Assembly: GCF_024357955.1 (NCBI RefSeq) | Contig: NZ_JANEYT010000008.1 | Span: 32,762-96,761 of the forward strand | Direction: 5' to 3' | DNA length: 64,000 nucleotides | From: Photobacterium pectinilyticum | GTDB lineage: Bacteria > Pseudomonadota > Gammaproteobacteria > Enterobacterales > Vibrionaceae | Part shown: positions 1 to 8,746 of the stretch, one piece after another | How the letters are laid out: each line of letters opens with the position of its first letter | Numbering within the stretch: the stretch's first letter is position 1 | Position numbers and translations under genes: made by a program | Notes under the pieces: model-generated | Told to the model about the DNA's origin: nothing | Databases searched by the model: none | Seen by the model: only the letters and a program-made list of their open reading frames with translations

Positions 1-2
1 AA

Positions 3-79
3 TGGCGCGCTCGGGAGGATTCGAACCTCCGACCGCCTGGTTCGTAGCCAGGTACTCTATCCAGCTGAGCTACGAGCGC
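3..79 (-). tRNA. tRNA-Arg(ACG), acceptor form A
   Basis: A 77-nt cloverleaf with encoded CCA. The anticodon loop reads CTACGAA, giving anticodon ACG; the first position is presumably deaminated to inosine to read CGU/CGC/CGA. The acceptor stem is GCGCTCG paired with CGAGCGC (form A). This is the leftmost, promoter-distal visible member of the array, which probably continues beyond the window edge. Confidence 0.97.
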
Positions 80-126
80 GCAAAATCTGTTTTATCGTAT
101 CGCCTTTCGACAATATATTGAAATAA

Positions 127-203
127 TGGCGCGTCCGGGAGGATTCGAACCTCCGACCGCCTGGTTCGTAGCCAGGTACTCTATCCAGCTGAGCTACGGA
201 CGC
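127..203 (-). tRNA. tRNA-Arg(ACG), acceptor form B
   Basis: Same 77-nt body and ACG anticodon as the neighbouring Arg genes, but the acceptor stem is GCGTCCG paired with CGGACGC (form B). Both strands of the stem differ from form A and pairing is kept. CCA is encoded. Confidence 0.97.
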
Positions 204-244
204 GCAGGCATTCTTTATCAAGTAGAACTTGAACAAGAAAAGAA

Positions 245-337
245 TGGCGGTGAAGGAGGGATTCGAACCCTCGATACGGGTATAAGCCGTATACTCCCTT
301 AGCAGGGGAGCGCCTTCAGCCTCTCGGCCACCTCACC
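245..337 (-). tRNA. tRNA-Ser(GCT)
   Basis: A 93-nt class II tRNA with a long variable arm, anticodon GCT (reads AGC/AGU) and encoded CCA. The acceptor stem GGTGAGG/CTTCACC contains one G-U wobble. It appears identical to the copies at 887 and 1238. Confidence 0.97.
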
Positions 338-347
338 ACACAAATTA

Positions 348-424
348 TGGCGCGCTCGGGAGGATTCGAACCTCCGACCGCCTGGTTCGTAGCCAGGTAC
401 TCTATCCAGCTGAGCTACGAGCGC
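348..424 (-). tRNA. tRNA-Arg(ACG), acceptor form A
   Basis: 77 nt, anticodon ACG, acceptor stem GCGCTCG/CGAGCGC, encoded CCA. It follows the Ser gene by 10 bp, as at the other Arg/Ser junctions. The spacer to the next Arg gene (425-511) differs from the spacers in the 351-bp repeats. Confidence 0.97.
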
Positions 425-511
425 GCAGAATCTTTTTGGTTAGGAAACACCTAACGACCAATGCGTTTCCGTCATTGGCATAAGTAACAATCCGTTGATA
501 CTTAGAAATAA

Positions 512-588
512 TGGCGCGTCCGGGAGGATTCGAACCTCCGACCGCCTGGTTCGTAGCCAGGTACTCTATCCAGCTGAGCTACGGACGC
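512..588 (-). tRNA. tRNA-Arg(ACG), acceptor form B
   Basis: 77 nt, anticodon ACG, acceptor stem GCGTCCG/CGGACGC, encoded CCA. The flanking spacer starts CACACTAATTCGG, related to the spacers of the 351-bp units. Confidence 0.97.
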
Positions 589-638
589 ACACTAATTCGG
601 TTTTATAGCATCGCCTCTCGGCAATACGTTGTAAATAA

Positions 639-715
639 TGGCGCGCTCGGGAGGATTCGAACCTCCGACCGCCTGGTTCGTAGCCAGGTACTCTATCCAG
701 CTGAGCTACGAGCGC
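639..715 (-). tRNA. tRNA-Arg(ACG), acceptor form A
   Basis: 77 nt, anticodon ACG, form A acceptor stem, encoded CCA. It is the first gene (left edge) of the first complete 351-bp tandem unit. Confidence 0.97.
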
Positions 716-768
716 ACACTTAATTCGGTTTTATATAGTACCGCCTATTGGCAATACATTGTAAATAA

Positions 769-845
769 TGGCGCGTCCGGGAGGATTCGAACCTCCGACC
801 GCCTGGTTCGTAGCCAGGTACTCTATCCAGCTGAGCTACGGACGC
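769..845 (-). tRNA. tRNA-Arg(ACG), acceptor form B
   Basis: 77 nt, anticodon ACG, form B acceptor stem, encoded CCA. It is the second gene of the first 351-bp unit. From here to 989 the sequence matches 127-347. Confidence 0.97.
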
Positions 846-886
846 GCAGGCATTCTTTATCAAGTAGAACTTGAACAAGAAAAGAA

Positions 887-979
887 TGGCGGTGAAGGAG
901 GGATTCGAACCCTCGATACGGGTATAAGCCGTATACTCCCTTAGCAGGGGAGCGCCTTCAGCCTCTCGGCCACCTCACC
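887..979 (-). tRNA. tRNA-Ser(GCT)
   Basis: 93-nt class II tRNA, anticodon GCT, encoded CCA. It appears identical to the copies at 245 and 1238 and is the third gene of the first 351-bp unit. Confidence 0.97.
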
Positions 980-989
980 ACACAAATTA

Positions 990-1066
990 TGGCGCGCTCG
1001 GGAGGATTCGAACCTCCGACCGCCTGGTTCGTAGCCAGGTACTCTATCCAGCTGAGCTACGAGCGC
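990..1066 (-). tRNA. tRNA-Arg(ACG), acceptor form A
   Basis: 77 nt, anticodon ACG, form A acceptor stem, encoded CCA. First gene of the second 351-bp unit, exactly 351 bp from the copy at 639. Confidence 0.97.
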
Positions 1067-1119
1067 ACACTTAATTCGGTTTTATATAGTACCGCCTATT
1101 GGCAATACATTGTAAATAA

Positions 1120-1196
1120 TGGCGCGTCCGGGAGGATTCGAACCTCCGACCGCCTGGTTCGTAGCCAGGTACTCTATCCAGCTGAGCTACGGACGC
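1120..1196 (-). tRNA. tRNA-Arg(ACG), acceptor form B
   Basis: 77 nt, anticodon ACG, form B acceptor stem, encoded CCA. Second gene of the second 351-bp unit, 351 bp from the copy at 769. Confidence 0.97.
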
Positions 1197-1237
1197 GCAG
1201 GCATTCTTTATCAAGTAGAACTTGAACAAGAAAAGAA

Positions 1238-1330
1238 TGGCGGTGAAGGAGGGATTCGAACCCTCGATACGGGTATAAGCCGTATACTCCCTTAGCAGGG
1301 GAGCGCCTTCAGCCTCTCGGCCACCTCACC
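1238..1330 (-). tRNA. tRNA-Ser(GCT)
   Basis: 93-nt class II tRNA, anticodon GCT, encoded CCA. Third gene of the second 351-bp unit, 351 bp from the copy at 887. Confidence 0.97.
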
Positions 1331-1340
1331 ACACAAATTA

Positions 1341-1417
1341 TGGCGCGCTCGGGAGGATTCGAACCTCCGACCGCCTGGTTCGTAGCCAGGTACTCTATCC
1401 AGCTGAGCTACGAGCGC
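1341..1417 (-). tRNA. tRNA-Arg(ACG), acceptor form A
   Basis: 77 nt, anticodon ACG, form A acceptor stem, encoded CCA. It begins a partial third copy of the repeat that stops matching inside the next Arg gene. Confidence 0.97.
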
Positions 1418-1470
1418 ACACTTAATTCGGTTTTATATAGTACCGCCTATTGGCAATACATTGTAAATAA

Positions 1471-1547
1471 TGGCGCGCTCGGGAGGATTCGAACCTCCGA
1501 CCGCCTGGTTCGTAGCCAGGTACTCTATCCAGCTGAGCTACGAGCGC
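1471..1547 (-). tRNA. tRNA-Arg(ACG), acceptor form A
   Basis: 77 nt, anticodon ACG, form A acceptor stem, encoded CCA. In the full repeat units this position holds a form B gene, so the acceptor identity is switched here. Confidence 0.97.
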
Positions 1548-1579
1548 GCAATGCAAGCCCATTCATTAATAATAAGGAA

Positions 1580-1672
1580 TGGCGGTGAGGGAGGGATTCG
1601 AACCCTCGATACGGCTATAAACCGTATACTCCCTTAGCAGGGGAGCGCCTTCAGCCTCTCGGCCACCTCACC
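1580..1672 (-). tRNA. tRNA-Ser(GCT), promoter-proximal variant
   Basis: 93-nt class II tRNA, anticodon GCT, encoded CCA. It is the first gene transcribed from the array promoter. It differs from the other three Ser copies: the acceptor stem is fully Watson-Crick (GGTGAGG/CCTCACC) and the variable arm carries different loop bases. It is therefore probably the least recently duplicated Ser copy. Confidence 0.96.
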
Positions 1673-1675
1673 GTC

Positions 1676-1715
1676 TTGCGGGGGCCCATATTACTGCCAG
1701 CCGAAAATAAGTCAA
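1676..1715 (-). promoter_or_regulatory. Promoter of the tRNA array with GC-rich discriminator
   Basis: On the minus strand, -35 TTGACT (1710-1715) and -10 TAATAT (1688-1693) are 16 bp apart and precede the first tRNA-Ser. The stretch after the -10 reads GGGCCCCCGC. GC-rich discriminators are the known hallmark of promoters shut down by ppGpp and DksA. Stringent control is an inference; relA lies about 20 kb away in this window. Confidence 0.75.
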
Positions 1716-1842
1716 ACACTTTATCGTGAAAAAATGACATCCACTGCGCGGATGCACACTTAATAGCCAACACGGCATATTATCGCGCGTAATGGCCCAG
1801 TATCTCTTCTAGATTCAAGAATATGGCGCGGCAGGCAATAAC

Positions 1843-1868
1843 AAAAAAGGCCAGCATAAATGCTGGCC
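1843..1868 (-). terminator. Rho-independent terminator of csrA
   Basis: An 8-bp perfect stem GGCCAGCA/TGCTGGCC with a 4-base loop is followed on the minus strand by six U residues. It lies 10 bp after the csrA stop codon and separates csrA from the tRNA promoter. Confidence 0.9.
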
Positions 1869-1877
1869 TTCTTCGAA

Positions 1878-2075
1878 TTAGTAGTTACCAGAACCCTGGG
1901 AACCTGATTCTTTTTCCGCTTGAATACGCATGTAAATTTCTTCGCGGTGTACAGAGACTTCTTTCGGTGCATTTACACCAATTCGAACCTGATTACCTTT
2001 AACGCCAAGAACAGTAACGGTGACTTCATCACCGATCATTAGCGTTTCACCTACGCGTCGTGTCAAAATTAGCAT
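1878..2075 (-). CDS. csrA: Carbon storage regulator CsrA
   Basis: 65-aa RNA-binding dimer that blocks or stabilises target mRNAs by binding GGA motifs in loops. The N-terminus [16 protein letters not shown] and the [18 protein letters not shown] segment are the conserved beta strands and RNA-contact surface, and the length is normal for the family. An AAGGAG site lies about 8 bases before the ATG. It sits after lysC with its own promoter, as in other Vibrionaceae. Its activity is normally titrated by sRNAs whose synthesis is switched on by BarA and its response regulator; barA is also in this window. Confidence 0.98.
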   Translation of the reverse strand: MLILTRRVGETLMIGDEVTVTVLGVKGNQVRIGVNAPKEVSVHREEIYMRIQAEKESGSQGSGNY

Positions 2076-2101
2076 TCGTGTGCTCCTTGAGTAATCTCAG
2101 T

Positions 2102-2129
2102 ATTATAAGTGTTAACGTTTATTATCCAA
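2102..2129 (-). promoter_or_regulatory. csrA promoter
   Basis: -35 TTGGAT (2124-2129), a 16-bp spacer and a consensus -10 TATAAT (2102-2107) lie about 25 bp upstream of the csrA start. This suggests csrA is transcribed separately from alaS-lysC. Confidence 0.65.
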
Positions 2130-2160
2130 CAATATTTACAATTACGTAAATGTTCACTGC

Positions 2161-3351
2161 TCAAGAAACAGCGAGAAGTGGTCGATTATCCAGACTTTCT
2201 GGCTCAACCACAAATTTTTTGTGGATGTGTTCTACGGCTAACTGTAAATGTTGCCCATTGATCAATAGTGAAACACAACGAGCAGTACTTTTTTGTTGAT
2301 ATACCCTCATCCCTTTTTCTGTCAGCGAGGCAGCCACTTGCGTGCTATCCCCTTCTATTCCTTCCCCGACAAGAGTCAGTATAGCGACGGAGGGTTGAGT
2401 TAATTCTGTTTTTTCTAAGATAACATTCAGTCGGGCCAATTCATCATCAGCCGCAACTATATAGGTTGCAGGATAGGTTGCTTGCTGGCTATCACCATAG
2501 CACCAAGCATCTACCCCTAACAGGCCAAGTTGTTGCTCCACCTTCTCAAGCGGTTGTGCAACTCGGTATAATGCCTGCCTGCCTTTGACAGCAACCCCGG
2601 CGGCACCATGGGATGATACCGTCGAGAAATCGACCAAGGTTCCTTCCCCTTCAGCGAATGATGAAAGGACCCTCAACGGAACCTGATGTTGCTCAGCATA
2701 TTCAACCGACTGTAATTGTAGCACTTTTGCGCCGTGACGTGCCATTGCCGTCATATCATCGAAATGAATCGTCGATAAACGAGCCGCTTCACTGACTAAA
2801 CGGGGATCAGTCGTATACACCCCGTCAACATCCGTGAAGATTTGGCACTCATCGGCAGCCAGAGCGCCAGCGATAGCAACAGCGGTGGTATCAGAACCTC
2901 CGCGTCCTAGGGTTGTGATGTTATTTTGACTATCTCGACCCTGGAAGCCCGCGACAACAACAATGTGGTCACGCTCAAGCAGTTCTGTTACCACCTCAGT
3001 CTCTACTTCGGTGATGGTGGCATTATTGAATACAGTATCAGTGCGGATGCCTAACTGCTCACCAGTCAATGATGTTGCCTGGTACCCCCGCTTGTTGAGG
3101 GCCATGGCAAGCAGGGCAATGGTGACCTGCTCGCCGGTTGACAACAATACGTCCAGCTCCCGCTGGGTCGGAACGGCATCAATCTGTTTTGCCAGTCCCA
3201 ACAAACGGTTGGTTTCACCAGCCATCGCTGAAACGACCACGACAACCTGATGACCACGCTGGCGCGCCTGAATAACGCGCTCAGCCACCGCTTCAATACG
3301 TTCGATACTCCCGACCGACGTACCACCAAATTTTTGCACCAATAGTGCCAC
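2161..3351 (-). CDS. lysC: Aspartate kinase (monofunctional)
   Basis: Phosphorylates aspartate, the first step toward lysine, threonine, methionine and diaminopimelate. The substrate motif KFGGTS is at residues 7-12 and the kinase core continues through [13 protein letters not shown] and [12 protein letters not shown]. Two C-terminal ACT modules follow, which usually bind end-product amino acids. I chose the GTG at 3351 (396 aa) because GGAGAGG lies just before it and the KFGGTS motif starts a few residues later. A TTG 30 bases upstream would overlap the end of alaS. It follows alaS by 16 bp and is probably cotranscribed. The length fits Vibrio/Pseudomonas-type enzymes rather than E. coli LysC or the ThrA/MetL fusions. 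Confidence 0.93.
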   Translation of the reverse strand: MALLVQKFGGTSVGSIERIEAVAERVIQARQRGHQVVVVVSAMAGETNRLLGLAKQIDAVPTQRELDVLLSTGEQVTIALLAMALNKRGYQATSLTGEQLGIRTDTVFNNATITEVETEVVTELLERDHIVVVAGFQGRDSQNNITTLGRGGSDTTAVAIAGALAADECQIFTDVDGVYTTDPRLVSEAARLSTIHFDDMTAMARHGAKVLQLQSVEYAEQHQVPLRVLSSFAEGEGTLVDFSTVSSHGAAGVAVKGRQALYRVAQPLEKVEQQLGLLGVDAWCYGDSQQATYPATYIVAADDELARLNVILEKTELTQPSVAILTLVGEGIEGDSTQVAASLTEKGMRVYQQKSTARCVSLLINGQHLQLAVEHIHKKFVVEPESLDNRPLLAVS

Positions 3352-3367
3352 TTCACCTCTCCAACTA

Positions 3368-5992
3368 TTACAGTTTTTCAATCAACCAAGGGGTAACAGA
3401 CTCAAGTGCTGCAGGTAATGCTGCCGCATCAGTGCCACCAGCTTGCGCCATGTCCGGGCGACCGCCGCCCTTGCCGCCAACTTGCTGGGCAACCAGGTTA
3501 ACCAACTCGCCTGCTTTGACTTTACTCGTCAAATCTTTGGTTACACCGGCAATCAGGCCAACCTTATCACCGCTGACATTGCCCAACACGACAATACCGC
3601 TACCTAGCTGGTTCTTCAGCTCATCAACCATACCGCGAAGGGCTTTGTTGTCGGCGCCGTCAAGCTTGGTGACCAACACCTTAACGCCGTTGATTTCCTG
3701 AGCTTTGTTGATCAGGCCTGCACTTTCTTGTGCTGCCAGCTTGTCTTTTAGTTGCTGAATTTCTTTTTCCAACTGCTTGCTGTGAGCAACCAGCGCACTG
3801 ACTTTAGTTGCCACTGACGCGGCATCAGATTTCACAAGGCTTGCTGTTTCAGCCAGAAGTACTTCCTGATCGTGCAGTGTTGCGATAGCCGCTTCCCCCG
3901 TAACCGCTTCGATACGGCGGATACCAGCAGCGATCCCCCCTTCTGAAACGATTTTAAACAAACCGATATCACCGGTGTTAGCAGCATGGATACCACCACA
4001 CAGTTCAACAGAGAAGTCACCCATACTAAGGACACGAACTTCGTCATCATATTTTTCACCAAACAACGCCATAGCGCCTTTTTCTTTGGCTGAATCGATG
4101 TCCGTTACAACAGTATTGATCGCGTGGTTAATACGGATTTGTTCGTTCACCACACGTTCGATTTCACGTAGCTCTTCCGGCTTAACCGCTTCTAAGTGAG
4201 AGAAGTCAAAACGTAAACCTTCCGGCTTAACCAGTGAGCCTTTCTGGGTCACGTGCTCACCAAGCAGGTTACGCAGTGCAGCATGTAGCAAGTGTGTCGC
4301 TGAGTGGTTCAGACTGGTCGCTGCGCGACGTGCTGCGTCAACGGTTGCTGTCAGCTTGTCACCCACTTGCAGTGAACCTTCAGCCAGCTTACCGGTGTGA
4401 CCGATAGCGTTGCCGAACTTTTGGGTATCTGCAACCACAAACTGAACACCGTCAGCGGTCATTGCACCTGTGTCACCACACTGACCACCAGACTCGGCAT
4501 AGAACGGTGTGTTGTCCAGAACAATCAAGGCTTCTTCGCCAGCATTGATAGCATCAACCGCTTCACCTTCACGGTAAAGGGCAACTACATTTGCTTGGCC
4601 TTCGGTTGCACCGTAGCCACAGAATTCAGTCTCCGCGTCTACTTTGATCGCGTCGTTATAGTCAACGCCGAACTGGCCTGCATCACGAGCACGCTGACGC
4701 TGTGCTTCCATCGCATTGTTGAAGCCTTCTTCATCAATAGAGAAGCCACGTTCACGCGCGACATCATTGGTCAGATCCGCAGGGAAACCGTAGGTATCGT
4801 ACAGCTTAAACACGGTCTCGCCGTCAAGCACTTTGCCGTCAAGGTTATCCAACGCTTCAGCCAGAATCGTCATGCCGCGGTCCAGGGTACGACCGAAGTT
4901 ATCTTCTTCGATCTTCAGTACTTTCTCGACCATTTCCAGCTGCTTCTTCAGCTCTTCACCGGCGGTGCCCATGATTTCAGCTAGCGGAGCAGCCAGTTTG
5001 TAGAAGAAAGCCCCCTTGGCACCTAGCTTGTTACCATGGCGAACCGCACGACGGATGATACGACGCAGAACGTAACCACGACCTTCGTTTGACGGCATCA
5101 CACCATCAGCAATCAAGAACGCACAAGAACGGATGTGGTCAGCAACAACACGTAGCGACTGGTTGCCCAGATCGTCGTGGCCAATCACAGCTGCCGCTTC
5201 TTTGATCAGCGTCTGGAAGATATCGATTTCGTAGTTAGAGTGCACACCCTGCATGATGGCAGAGATACGCTCGATGCCCATACCGGTATCTACCGACGGC
5301 TTAGGTAGCGGATCCATCGTACCGTCAGCCTGACGGTTGAACTGCATAAATACGTTGTTCCAGATCTCGATGAAACGATCGCCATCTTCTTCAGGTGTGC
5401 CCGGACGGCCACCCCAGATGTGATCACCGTGGTCGTAGAAAATTTCAGTACAAGGACCGCAAGGGCCGGTATCACCCATCTGCCAGAAGTTGTCTGACTC
5501 GAATGGCTTGCCACCTTTCTTGTCACCGATACGCACGATGCGATCAGCCGGTACGCCAACTTCTTTGTTCCAGATGTCAAAGGCTTCGTCATCGGTTTCG
5601 TAAACGGTAACCAACAGACGATCTGCTGGCAGTTTCAGTGTGACGGTAAGGAATTCCCAAGCAAACTTAATCGCGTCTTGCTTGAAGTAATCACCGAAAC
5701 TGAAGTTACCCAACATCTCGAAGAACGTGTGGTGACGAGCGGTAAAGCCAACATTTTCCAGGTCGTTGTGCTTACCACCGGCACGAACACAGCGCTGAGC
5801 GGTTGTTGCTCGAGTGTAGTTGCGCTTTTCCAGACCTAAGAATGTATCTTTGAACTGGTTCATACCCGCGTTGGTGAACAACAGCGTAGGGTCATTGGCA
5901 GGCACAAGAGATGAACTCTCAACTATCTGGTGGCCTTTACTCTCAAAAAACGCAAGAAACGCACGGCGAATCTCATCAGTGCTCATGTACAT
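3368..5992 (-). CDS. alaS: Alanine--tRNA ligase
   Basis: Charges tRNA-Ala and hydrolyses mischarged Ser- and Gly-tRNA-Ala. The class II catalytic core is N-terminal ([11 protein letters not shown], motif 2 region [15 protein letters not shown]). The editing domain carries HSATH (H563, H567) and C665-GGIH669, the metal-binding set, and a C-terminal oligomerisation domain follows. Full length at 874 aa. The ATG at 5992 ([10 protein letters not shown]) is preferred because AGGA lies 7 bases upstream; a TTG two codons earlier is unlikely. A hairpin-rich leader lies upstream at 6051-6107. Confidence 0.98.
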   Translation of the reverse strand: MYMSTDEIRRAFLAFFESKGHQIVESSSLVPANDPTLLFTNAGMNQFKDTFLGLEKRNYTRATTAQRCVRAGGKHNDLENVGFTARHHTFFEMLGNFSFGDYFKQDAIKFAWEFLTVTLKLPADRLLVTVYETDDEAFDIWNKEVGVPADRIVRIGDKKGGKPFESDNFWQMGDTGPCGPCTEIFYDHGDHIWGGRPGTPEEDGDRFIEIWNNVFMQFNRQADGTMDPLPKPSVDTGMGIERISAIMQGVHSNYEIDIFQTLIKEAAAVIGHDDLGNQSLRVVADHIRSCAFLIADGVMPSNEGRGYVLRRIIRRAVRHGNKLGAKGAFFYKLAAPLAEIMGTAGEELKKQLEMVEKVLKIEEDNFGRTLDRGMTILAEALDNLDGKVLDGETVFKLYDTYGFPADLTNDVARERGFSIDEEGFNNAMEAQRQRARDAGQFGVDYNDAIKVDAETEFCGYGATEGQANVVALYREGEAVDAINAGEEALIVLDNTPFYAESGGQCGDTGAMTADGVQFVVADTQKFGNAIGHTGKLAEGSLQVGDKLTATVDAARRAATSLNHSATHLLHAALRNLLGEHVTQKGSLVKPEGLRFDFSHLEAVKPEELREIERVVNEQIRINHAINTVVTDIDSAKEKGAMALFGEKYDDEVRVLSMGDFSVELCGGIHAANTGDIGLFKIVSEGGIAAGIRRIEAVTGEAAIATLHDQEVLLAETASLVKSDAASVATKVSALVAHSKQLEKEIQQLKDKLAAQESAGLINKAQEINGVKVLVTKLDGADNKALRGMVDELKNQLGSGIVVLGNVSGDKVGLIAGVTKDLTSKVKAGELVNLVAQQVGGKGGGRPDMAQAGGTDAAALPAALESVTPWLIEKL

Positions 5993-6050
5993 TGGCAAAT
6001 CCTGAATAATGCTTTTATGTAAACTGAATGGTCGAATTTAACTGTCTTTA

Positions 6051-6107
6051 TCACCTGCCCTGAGTTCCACCATGCCCTCGGCAGGACAATTTGGGCAGGC
6101 AGTGATG
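6051..6107 (-). promoter_or_regulatory. Structured leader upstream of alaS (candidate)
   Basis: On the minus strand ATCA-CTG-CCTGCCC pairs with GGGCAGG-TGAT at the other end, an 11-bp stem with a 3-base bulge. A small TGCC-GAG-GGCA hairpin lies inside. No U-tract follows, so it is not a simple terminator. It ends about 58 bases before the alaS ATG. E. coli AlaS is known to repress its own transcription; whether this element serves such a role is unknown. Confidence 0.4.
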
Positions 6108-6262
6108 AGACTAAAATAAATTCTTTGGCGGTTATTGTAAAACAACGGTAGCCAATACGGGAAATGTTATGTTCAGAAATAAGGCAATTTATCCCCGCCA
6201 TGCGGATAACAGAGGGGGATATGGTGGTTTTTGGCGGTGTTTAGGGGAAGAGGAACACCTGG

Positions 6263-6724
6263 TCAGTATTCATCGTCAACATCGAGGGCATATTGGATCT
6301 GCTCTAAGTCAAACCCTCGGTACTGCATAAAACGCAGTCGTCGGGCTTTTTCTTTCTCGCTCTCCATCGGACTTTCGCCGAATTTTTTCAGGGCAACCTC
6401 ACGGGCGTGCTCATACCAATCAAACTCATCATCTTCGAACAACTGGCGGATAATCTCTTCGTGTATCCCCTTGAATTTCATTTCTTGGCGGATACGCAGC
6501 AGCCCCCAGCCCTTGGCGATACCATTACCTAACAAGCGCTCGGCAAACCTTGCATCATCCAGCCAGTTATAATCCTGGCAAAGCGCCACCGCGTCATCAA
6601 CTTCGGCCAGCTCGTAGCCACGGGCCAGCAGCTTTTGCTGCAGCTCTTTCTCGGCATGGTCACGGCGTGACAGATACCTGACCGCCAATTGCGTGGCACT
6701 TCGGGCCGGTTTCTTCACTTTCAT
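6263..6724 (-). CDS. recX: Recombination regulator RecX
   Basis: Binds RecA filaments and inhibits strand exchange and coprotease activity. The 153-aa protein has the three-helix repeats of the family (AVRYLSRRDHAEKELQQKL, DDARFAERLLGNGIAKGWG). It lies directly downstream of recA on the same strand, separated by a terminator hairpin. In E. coli recX is likewise made by read-through of a terminator, keeping RecX well below RecA. GGAGAGG precedes the ATG by about 5 bases. Confidence 0.96.
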   Translation of the reverse strand: MKVKKPARSATQLAVRYLSRRDHAEKELQQKLLARGYELAEVDDAVALCQDYNWLDDARFAERLLGNGIAKGWGLLRIRQEMKFKGIHEEIIRQLFEDDEFDWYEHAREVALKKFGESPMESEKEKARRLRFMQYRGFDLEQIQYALDVDDEY

Positions 6725-6737
6725 TATCCTCTCCAGT

Positions 6738-6772
6738 AAAAAAAGCGGGCGTGGTAATCATACCCGCCCGCT
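6738..6772 (-). terminator. Intercistronic terminator between recA and recX
   Basis: On the minus strand AGCGGGCG pairs with CGCCCGCT; the loop is partly paired (GGTA/TACC) and is followed by seven U residues. Read-through would be needed for recX expression, as known in E. coli. Confidence 0.85.
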
Positions 6773-6810
6773 CTTCTATTCTGTCATTCAGCCTTGCTGG
6801 CTAAGCATGA

Positions 6811-7857
6811 TTAAAATGCCTTATCTTCGGCATCTTCTTCCGCTTCAGCTGCCGCTTCTTCAAGTACAGCCGGCGTTAGCAGTAGCTCACGCAGTTTAGC
6901 TTCAAGCTCTTCAGCAATATGGCGGTTTTCCTCGATGTACTTACACGCATTTGCCTTACCCTGACCGATCTTGTCACCCTGGTAGCTGTACCATGCACCC
7001 GCTTTCTCAACCATCTTGTTCTTCACGCCAAGGTCGATCAGCTCGCCGTAGCGGTTGAAACCTTTACCGTAAAGGATCTGGGTTTCAGCTTGTTTGAACG
7101 GTGCCGCAATCTTGTTTTTCACAACCTTGATACGGGTTTCGTTACCTACCACTTCATCACCTTCTTTGACAGCGCCGGTACGACGGATATCAAGACGAAC
7201 AGAAGCGTAAAATTTCAGTGCGTTACCACCGGTTGTGGTTTCTGGATTACCGAACATCACACCGATCTTCATACGGATCTGGTTGATGAAGATACACATG
7301 CAGTTCGACTGCTTCAGGTTACCGGTGATTTTACGCATAGCCTGAGACAGCATACGTGCCTGCAGACCCATGTGTGAATCACCCATCTCACCTTCGATTT
7401 CGGCCTTAGGCGTTAGGGCAGCAACGGAGTCGACAACCAGAATATCAACCGCGCCAGAACGAGCTAGGGCATCGGCAATCTCCAATGCTTGCTCACCAGT
7501 ATCTGGCTGGGAAACCAATAGCTGGTCGATATCTACACCTAGTTTCTGCGCGTAGATTGGGTCAAGCGCATGCTCAGCATCGATGAAGGCACAGGTTTTG
7601 CCTTGACGTTGGGCTGCAGCAATAACTTCTAGTGTTAACGTGGTTTTACCTGAAGATTCAGGACCGTAGATTTCAACGATACGGCCCATTGGCAGACCAC
7701 CAGCACCCAAGGCGATATCTAGAGACAGAGAACCGGTAGACACGGTTTCGACATCCATAGTGCGGTTGTCGCCCAACTTCATGATCGAGCCTTTACCGAA
7801 TTGCTTTTCAATTTGACCTAACGCGGCGGCGAGTGCCTTCTGCTTGTTGTCGTCCAT
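6811..7857 (-). CDS. recA: DNA recombination protein RecA
   Basis: ATP-dependent strand-exchange protein and LexA coprotease. Walker A GPESSGKT is at about residues 65-72, and the loop L1/L2 region ([37 protein letters not shown]) and acidic C-terminal tail are present. I start at the ATG at 7857 ([10 protein letters not shown], 348 aa) with GGAG 7 bases upstream, not at the in-frame TTG at 7869. The upstream promoter has a perfect CTGT-N8-ACAG LexA site, so SOS induction is strongly supported. recX follows on the same transcript. Confidence 0.99.
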   Translation of the reverse strand: MDDNKQKALAAALGQIEKQFGKGSIMKLGDNRTMDVETVSTGSLSLDIALGAGGLPMGRIVEIYGPESSGKTTLTLEVIAAAQRQGKTCAFIDAEHALDPIYAQKLGVDIDQLLVSQPDTGEQALEIADALARSGAVDILVVDSVAALTPKAEIEGEMGDSHMGLQARMLSQAMRKITGNLKQSNCMCIFINQIRMKIGVMFGNPETTTGGNALKFYASVRLDIRRTGAVKEGDEVVGNETRIKVVKNKIAAPFKQAETQILYGKGFNRYGELIDLGVKNKMVEKAGAWYSYQGDKIGQGKANACKYIEENRHIAEELEAKLRELLLTPAVLEEAAAEAEEDAEDKAF

Positions 7858-7914
7858 TAGACTCTCCAAGGGATGCTTAATTAATGCTTAAACTAAGTAC
7901 TGATATTGATGATT

Positions 7915-7942
7915 AGTATACTGTCTATTCATACAGTGTCTA
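7915..7942 (-). promoter_or_regulatory. recA promoter with LexA (SOS) box
   Basis: CTGT-CTATTCAT-ACAG at 7921-7936 matches the CTGT-N8-ACAG SOS-box core exactly. On the minus strand it fills the 16-bp spacer between -35 TAGACA (7937-7942) and -10 TATACT (7915-7920), so LexA would directly block RNA polymerase. Confidence 0.92.
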
Positions 7943-7991
7943 GCACTGGATGAATTTTTTTTCGCCAAATTGCTCTCGGCTCATGAACGCC

Positions 7992-8468
7992 TCAGGATTG
8001 TGCCATCAGCGCAAGCAACCCAGATAGCGCTTTGTCAACGGCTTGTTGCCGTACCTCTGGCCGGTCGCCATCAAAAAGGCAGGTTTCCACCTTTAGCTTG
8101 CCTGTTTGATCAGCCCAGCCAAAACACACGGTACCGACCGGCTTCTCTTCGCTACCACCGCCAGGCCCAGCAATACCGCTGATGGCAACGGCGATGTCGC
8201 CACGCGAATGAGCCAGTGCCCCCGTTACCATTTCAGCCACGACCTGCTCACTGACAGCACCATACTGGGCCAATGTTTGTACGCTCACGCCAAGCATCTC
8301 CTGCTTGGCCTCATTACTGTAGGTCACAAATGCCCGGTCAAACCATGCCGAGCTGCCGGCAATATCCGTGATGGCGGTAGAGACCCCGCCCCCGGTGCAG
8401 GACTCGGCGGTGACTGCCACCCAGTTACGCTGGGCCAGGGCCAGCCCGACCTGTTGTGCTAATGCCAT
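7992..8468 (-). CDS. pncC: Nicotinamide-nucleotide amidohydrolase PncC (CinA C-terminal domain)
   Basis: Deamidates nicotinamide mononucleotide, recycling NAD breakdown products. The protein is the stand-alone CinA C-terminal domain: TAESCTGGGVSTAITDIAGSSAWF near the N-terminus, then TYSNEAK and ISGIAGPGGGSEEKPVGTV. Three candidate starts lie in a row (GTG 8474, ATG 8471, ATG 8468). The last is chosen because AGGGAG is then about 5 bases away. It precedes recA on the minus strand and diverges from mutS. The recA LexA promoter lies between it and recA. Confidence 0.93.
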   Translation of the reverse strand: MALAQQVGLALAQRNWVAVTAESCTGGGVSTAITDIAGSSAWFDRAFVTYSNEAKQEMLGVSVQTLAQYGAVSEQVVAEMVTGALAHSRGDIAVAISGIAGPGGGSEEKPVGTVCFGWADQTGKLKVETCLFDGDRPEVRQQAVDKALSGLLALMAQS

Positions 8469-8474
8469 CATCAC

Positions 8475-8746
8475 TCCCTAGTTAATACGGCCAACCTAAA
8501 ACGATAAAGCTAGTATGACGAGATTGTTCCGTGTCACTGAATACGCCACTAGCCATCCACTGCGTACACATTACTTAGCTCACCCACAGCGGGCAAGCCT
8601 GTTGTCCACCACAATTATTGCTGCGGGAAAAATACACGCTCTCCCCTTTGCCGAAAGGTCGGGATCACGTATCCTAAGCGACCAGAAACTTCCCCCGGAT
8701 ATAGTAGGGTCACCCAGCCCTCCGGCACAATGTAGCAGGCAACAAC
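8475..8746. other. pncC-mutS divergent intergenic region
   Basis: 272 bp between two divergent genes. It must hold promoters for both, but I see no strong sigma-70 match, operator or hairpin. Short open frames here have no credible ribosome-binding sites. Confidence 0.5.

Larger units (their letters stand above)
127..1470. repeat. 351-bp tandem repeats of the tRNA array
   Basis: Two consecutive 351-bp units, 639-989 and 990-1340, each hold Arg(A)-Arg(B)-Ser with spacers of fixed length. By reading they appear identical, spacers included. A third partial copy covers about 1341-1470, and 127-347 repeats the Arg(B)-Ser part plus spacer. Identity of the spacers as well as the tRNAs points to recent unequal recombination. 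Short-read assemblies may miscount the units. Confidence 0.93.

Noticed and set aside
511-1588. Several 70-82 codon open frames on the plus strand across the tRNA array
   Set aside because: They read the antisense of tRNA genes (MARSGGFEPPTAWF-type translations are a known annotation artefact) and repeat only because the tRNAs repeat.
1760-1972. 70-codon minus-strand frame overlapping csrA
   Set aside because: Out of frame with csrA, crosses the csrA terminator, no ribosome-binding site.
2161-3381. Longer lysC start at the TTG at 3381
   Set aside because: It would overlap alaS; the GTG at 3351 has a clear ribosome-binding site and a conserved N-terminus.
5983-6201. 72-codon minus-strand frame in the alaS leader
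   Set aside because: No ribosome-binding site, and it spans the hairpin element; protein has no recognisable features.
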